Shown: positions 5,756 to 7,303 of the stretch, piece after piece
How the letters are laid out: every line of letters begins with the position of its first letter
How positions within the stretch are numbered: position 1 is the stretch's first letter
DNA from: Candidatus Falkowiibacteriota bacterium
Lineage (GTDB): Bacteria; Patescibacteriota; Patescibacteriia; Patescibacteriales; JALSMD01
Direction of reading: 5' to 3'
Assembly (NCBI GenBank): GCA_026987855.1
Contig: JALSMD010000120.1
Location: 1 to 7,303, forward strand
DNA length: 7,303 nucleotides
The notes under the pieces: generated by a model
Told to the model about the DNA's origin: nothing
Database searches by the model: none
What the model saw: the letters and a program-made list of their open reading frames with translations, nothing else
Program-made: the position numbers and the translations under genes

Positions 5756-6766
5756 ATGAATAATAAAAAAATAAAATCATTGGTTTTATTCTCTGGTGGC
5801 CTGGACTCTATTTTGGCTGTTTTGATATTGCGCGAGCAGGGGATAGAAGTTAAAGGAGTTTGTTTCAAAAGTTGTTTTTTTGATTGTAAAAAAGCTAAAA
5901 TTGAAGCCAAAAAAATTAATTTAAAATTATATATTATTGAGGAACATTTAAATTTAATAAAAAATCCTCCTCATGGATATGGCAAACATCTTAACCCTTG
6001 TATTGATTGTCATGCTTTAATGATTAAGAGGGCAGGCGAATTAGCACAGGAAAAAGGTTATAATTTTGTTGCCACCGGTGAGGTCTTAGGGCAAAGACCT
6101 TTTTCGCAAAACAAAATAGCTTTAAAAAAAGTAAAAGAATTGGCTGGTTTTGATGTTCTAAGGCCTTTAAGCGCCAAACTTTTACCAGAAACCGAGGTAG
6201 AGAAAAAAAGATTAGTAGATAGAGATAAGTTATTAGATATTCGTGGTCGTAATCGTCAAAAACAACAAGAATTAATTAAAAAATATAATATCATAGATTA
6301 CCCATCTCCTGCTGGTGGTTGCCTTTTAACTGACCCATCTTTTAGTAATCGTTTAAAAAAGATGTTTGAATTTTGGCCAGATTGCACCAAAGATGATATA
6401 GAATTATTAAAATATGGCCGTGTTTTTTGGTTGATAATAAAAGATAATTTACGAGTTTTGGTAATGGTTGGTCGCGACAAAAAAGACAATGATAATTTAG
6501 AAAAAATTTCAAAAAAGGGTGATTTTGTGTTAAAATTAAAAGAAACGACTGGCCCCACCACTTTATTGAGATTTCCAAAAGAACTTATTGATAACACATT
6601 TTATAAAAATAAAGTTATTGAAGTTTTTGTTCCCGAAAAACTTGATATTGACACCAGTAAACCAAAAGATGTTGAACAACTTTTTTATACAGCAGCTATT
6701 TTGACCGCTTTTTATGCTCCAAAGATGCGTGGTCAAAAGACAAAAATAGAAATATCCAGAAAGTAA
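5756..6766 (+). CDS. PP-loop ATPase, ThiI/MnmA-like tRNA thiouridine synthase with NFACT-R-like C-terminus
   Basis: This is a complete protein of 336 residues. The N-terminal half is an adenine-nucleotide alpha-hydrolase fold with the PP-loop SGGLDS (13-18), which binds ATP and adenylates a tRNA uridine. NPCIDCH (80-86) carries a Cys pair, of which Cys85 corresponds by position to the first catalytic Cys of MnmA. ATGEVLGQRPFSQ (106-118) and SPAGGCLLTDP (184-194) follow; Cys189 could be the persulfide partner. The second half (about 200-290) contains LKYGRVFWLI and VMVGRDKKDNDNLEK, then TTGPTTLLR, which resembles the NFACT-R RNA-binding domain and would hold tRNA in place of a THUMP domain. 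It is often labelled ThiI-like, but which uridine (U8 or U34) is thiolated cannot be read here. The start has only a weak AGGA upstream, and no clear promoter is seen. A GT4 gene follows after 32 bases, probably co-transcribed. Confidence 0.85.
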   Translation: MNNKKIKSLVLFSGGLDSILAVLILREQGIEVKGVCFKSCFFDCKKAKIEAKKINLKLYIIEEHLNLIKNPPHGYGKHLNPCIDCHALMIKRAGELAQEKGYNFVATGEVLGQRPFSQNKIALKKVKELAGFDVLRPLSAKLLPETEVEKKRLVDRDKLLDIRGRNRQKQQELIKKYNIIDYPSPAGGCLLTDPSFSNRLKKMFEFWPDCTKDDIELLKYGRVFWLIIKDNLRVLVMVGRDKKDNDNLEKISKKGDFVLKLKETTGPTTLLRFPKELIDNTFYKNKVIEVFVPEKLDIDTSKPKDVEQLFYTAAILTAFYAPKMRGQKTKIEISRK

Positions 6767-6798
6767 AATAAAAAGTAACGATACATATTAAAGTTGAT

Positions 6799-7303
6799 AT
6801 GAACACACTTCTTTTTACTCTTGAATATCCGCCATTTTATGGAGGAGTGGCTAATTACTACGGAAATCTAGTTAAATATTGGCCTGCCAATGCAGGCAAG
6901 ATTTTTGTATTATCTCAGATAAATAAATTCCAAGAATTTAAAAATACGCCTAATGATGTTTTTTACGCTGATCTATTGGGTGCGCCAATTTGGCCAAGAT
7001 GGATTTGGTCTTTTTTTTACTTATGGCGTGTTGTTAAATCCAAAAATATTGATCATATCATTGTTGGTCATATTTTGCCTTTGGGTATAGTCGCTTATTA
7101 TTTTTCTCGTTTTTTAGGAATGCCTTACACCGTAGTTTTACATGGCATGGATTTTACCTTTAGTCAGGCCACTAAGCGTAAAGAGAAAATAAGCAAAAAA
7201 ATATTGAATCAGGCCAAAAATATAATTTGCGCCAATTCTTATACAGCCTCTTTGGTAAAAGATATTTTGTCTGAAGAAACAAAGAAAAAAGTAAGGGTAG
7301 TTA
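6799..7303 (+). CDS. Glycosyltransferase family 4 (GT-B), N-terminal part (3' truncated by window edge)
   Basis: The first 168 residues are present and the frame is still open at the window end. The start MNTLLFTLEYPPFYGGVANY is the classic GT4 opening: a beta strand, then E-Y-P-P and a Gly-Gly loop (9-16) that contacts the sugar nucleotide or acceptor. Further on, VVLHGMDF (112-119) has the His-Gly pair of the N-terminal Rossmann domain, and NIICANSYTASLV (141-153) matches the strand-helix that follows. The donor-binding C-terminal domain (the E-x7-E region) is not in the window. Family members transfer a sugar from a nucleotide donor to lipid or glycan acceptors at the cytoplasmic face of the membrane, for cell-surface polysaccharide or glycolipids; the substrate is unknown. 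The ATG has no SD. Residues 29-33 (PANAG) are encoded by a GC-rich palindrome that may be an inserted repeat. Confidence 0.88.
   Translation, partial: MNTLLFTLEYPPFYGGVANYYGNLVKYWPANAGKIFVLSQINKFQEFKNTPNDVFYADLLGAPIWPRWIWSFFYLWRVVKSKNIDHIIVGHILPLGIVAYYFSRFLGMPYTVVLHGMDFTFSQATKRKEKISKKILNQAKNIICANSYTASLVKDILSEETKKKVRVV
6882..6897. repeat. GC-rich perfect palindrome inside the glycosyltransferase gene (REP-like candidate)
   Basis: GCCTGC and GCAGGC form a perfect six-pair stem around CAAT, in DNA that is otherwise AT-rich. It reads in frame as Pro-Ala-Asn-Ala-Gly (29-33), in the loop between the first helix and second strand of the GT fold, where a short insertion is tolerated. I found no second palindromic copy in the window. 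It resembles short GC-rich dispersed palindromes of REP type, but repeat status needs the genome. Confidence 0.45.

Noticed and set aside
6298..6597. Overlapping - strand frames opposite the PP-loop gene
   Set aside because: They are shadows of a conserved coding region and have no start signals.
1..7303. Alternative genetic code (TGA as Gly or Trp)
   Set aside because: Long conserved proteins are read with GGN Gly and TGG Trp without in-frame TGA, and all visible stops are TAA.
1..7303. CRISPR array, tRNA/rRNA genes, insertion sequences or prophage genes
   Set aside because: No regularly spaced repeats, cloverleaf-like or rRNA sequence, transposase motifs or terminal inverted repeats were found on either strand.

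Overview
The window looks like part of a small, very AT-rich bacterial chromosome. The best guess from sequence alone is a member of the Patescibacteria (CPR), though this is an inference. The reasons are low GC, compact small genes, a lysine-rich proteome, a eukaryote-type (type 2) isoleucyl-tRNA synthetase, a ThiI/MnmA-like PP-loop protein with an NFACT-R-like tail, and several short genes without recognisable relatives. All seven stop codons visible in the window are TAA. No gene needs TGA as a sense codon, so the standard bacterial code fits and the Gly-TGA code of some CPR lineages does not. Strong AAGGAGG-type Shine-Dalgarno sites precede some genes and are absent from others.

Layout. 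At the left edge (1-598, +) is the C-terminal part of a CCA-adding tRNA nucleotidyltransferase with an HD domain, cut by the window start. It converges on a leftward block through a shared GC-rich terminator (601-623). The leftward block holds four small genes. 2054-1836 is unknown and ends at its own hairpin. 1797-1381 is a hydrogenase-maturation-protease-like (M52) protein with all three expected metal ligands but no hydrogenase nearby. 1296-988 and 961-638 are two unknown genes that form a promoter-driven, SD-equipped pair and may be distant paralogues. A 112-bp AT-rich divergent region (2055-2166) separates this block from ileS.

Rightward from 2167 come ileS (1029 aa, complete), a strongly basic unknown 115-aa protein with its own SD and a textbook terminator (5672-5696), a PP-loop tRNA-thiolation-type enzyme (5756-6766), and the first 168 codons of a GT4 glycosyltransferase that runs off the right edge. 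The glycosyltransferase gene carries a perfect GC-rich palindrome, in frame, that looks like a small REP-type element.

Functional theme. Three of the recognisable genes act on tRNA: CCA end addition, Ile charging, and probable thiolation of a tRNA uridine. The rest are accessory or unknown. No RNA genes, CRISPR arrays, transposases or phage genes were seen. I found no convincing complete novel system. The least explained parts are the small-gene pair at 638-1296, the orphan M52-like protein, the insertion in the IleRS editing domain and the coding palindrome.
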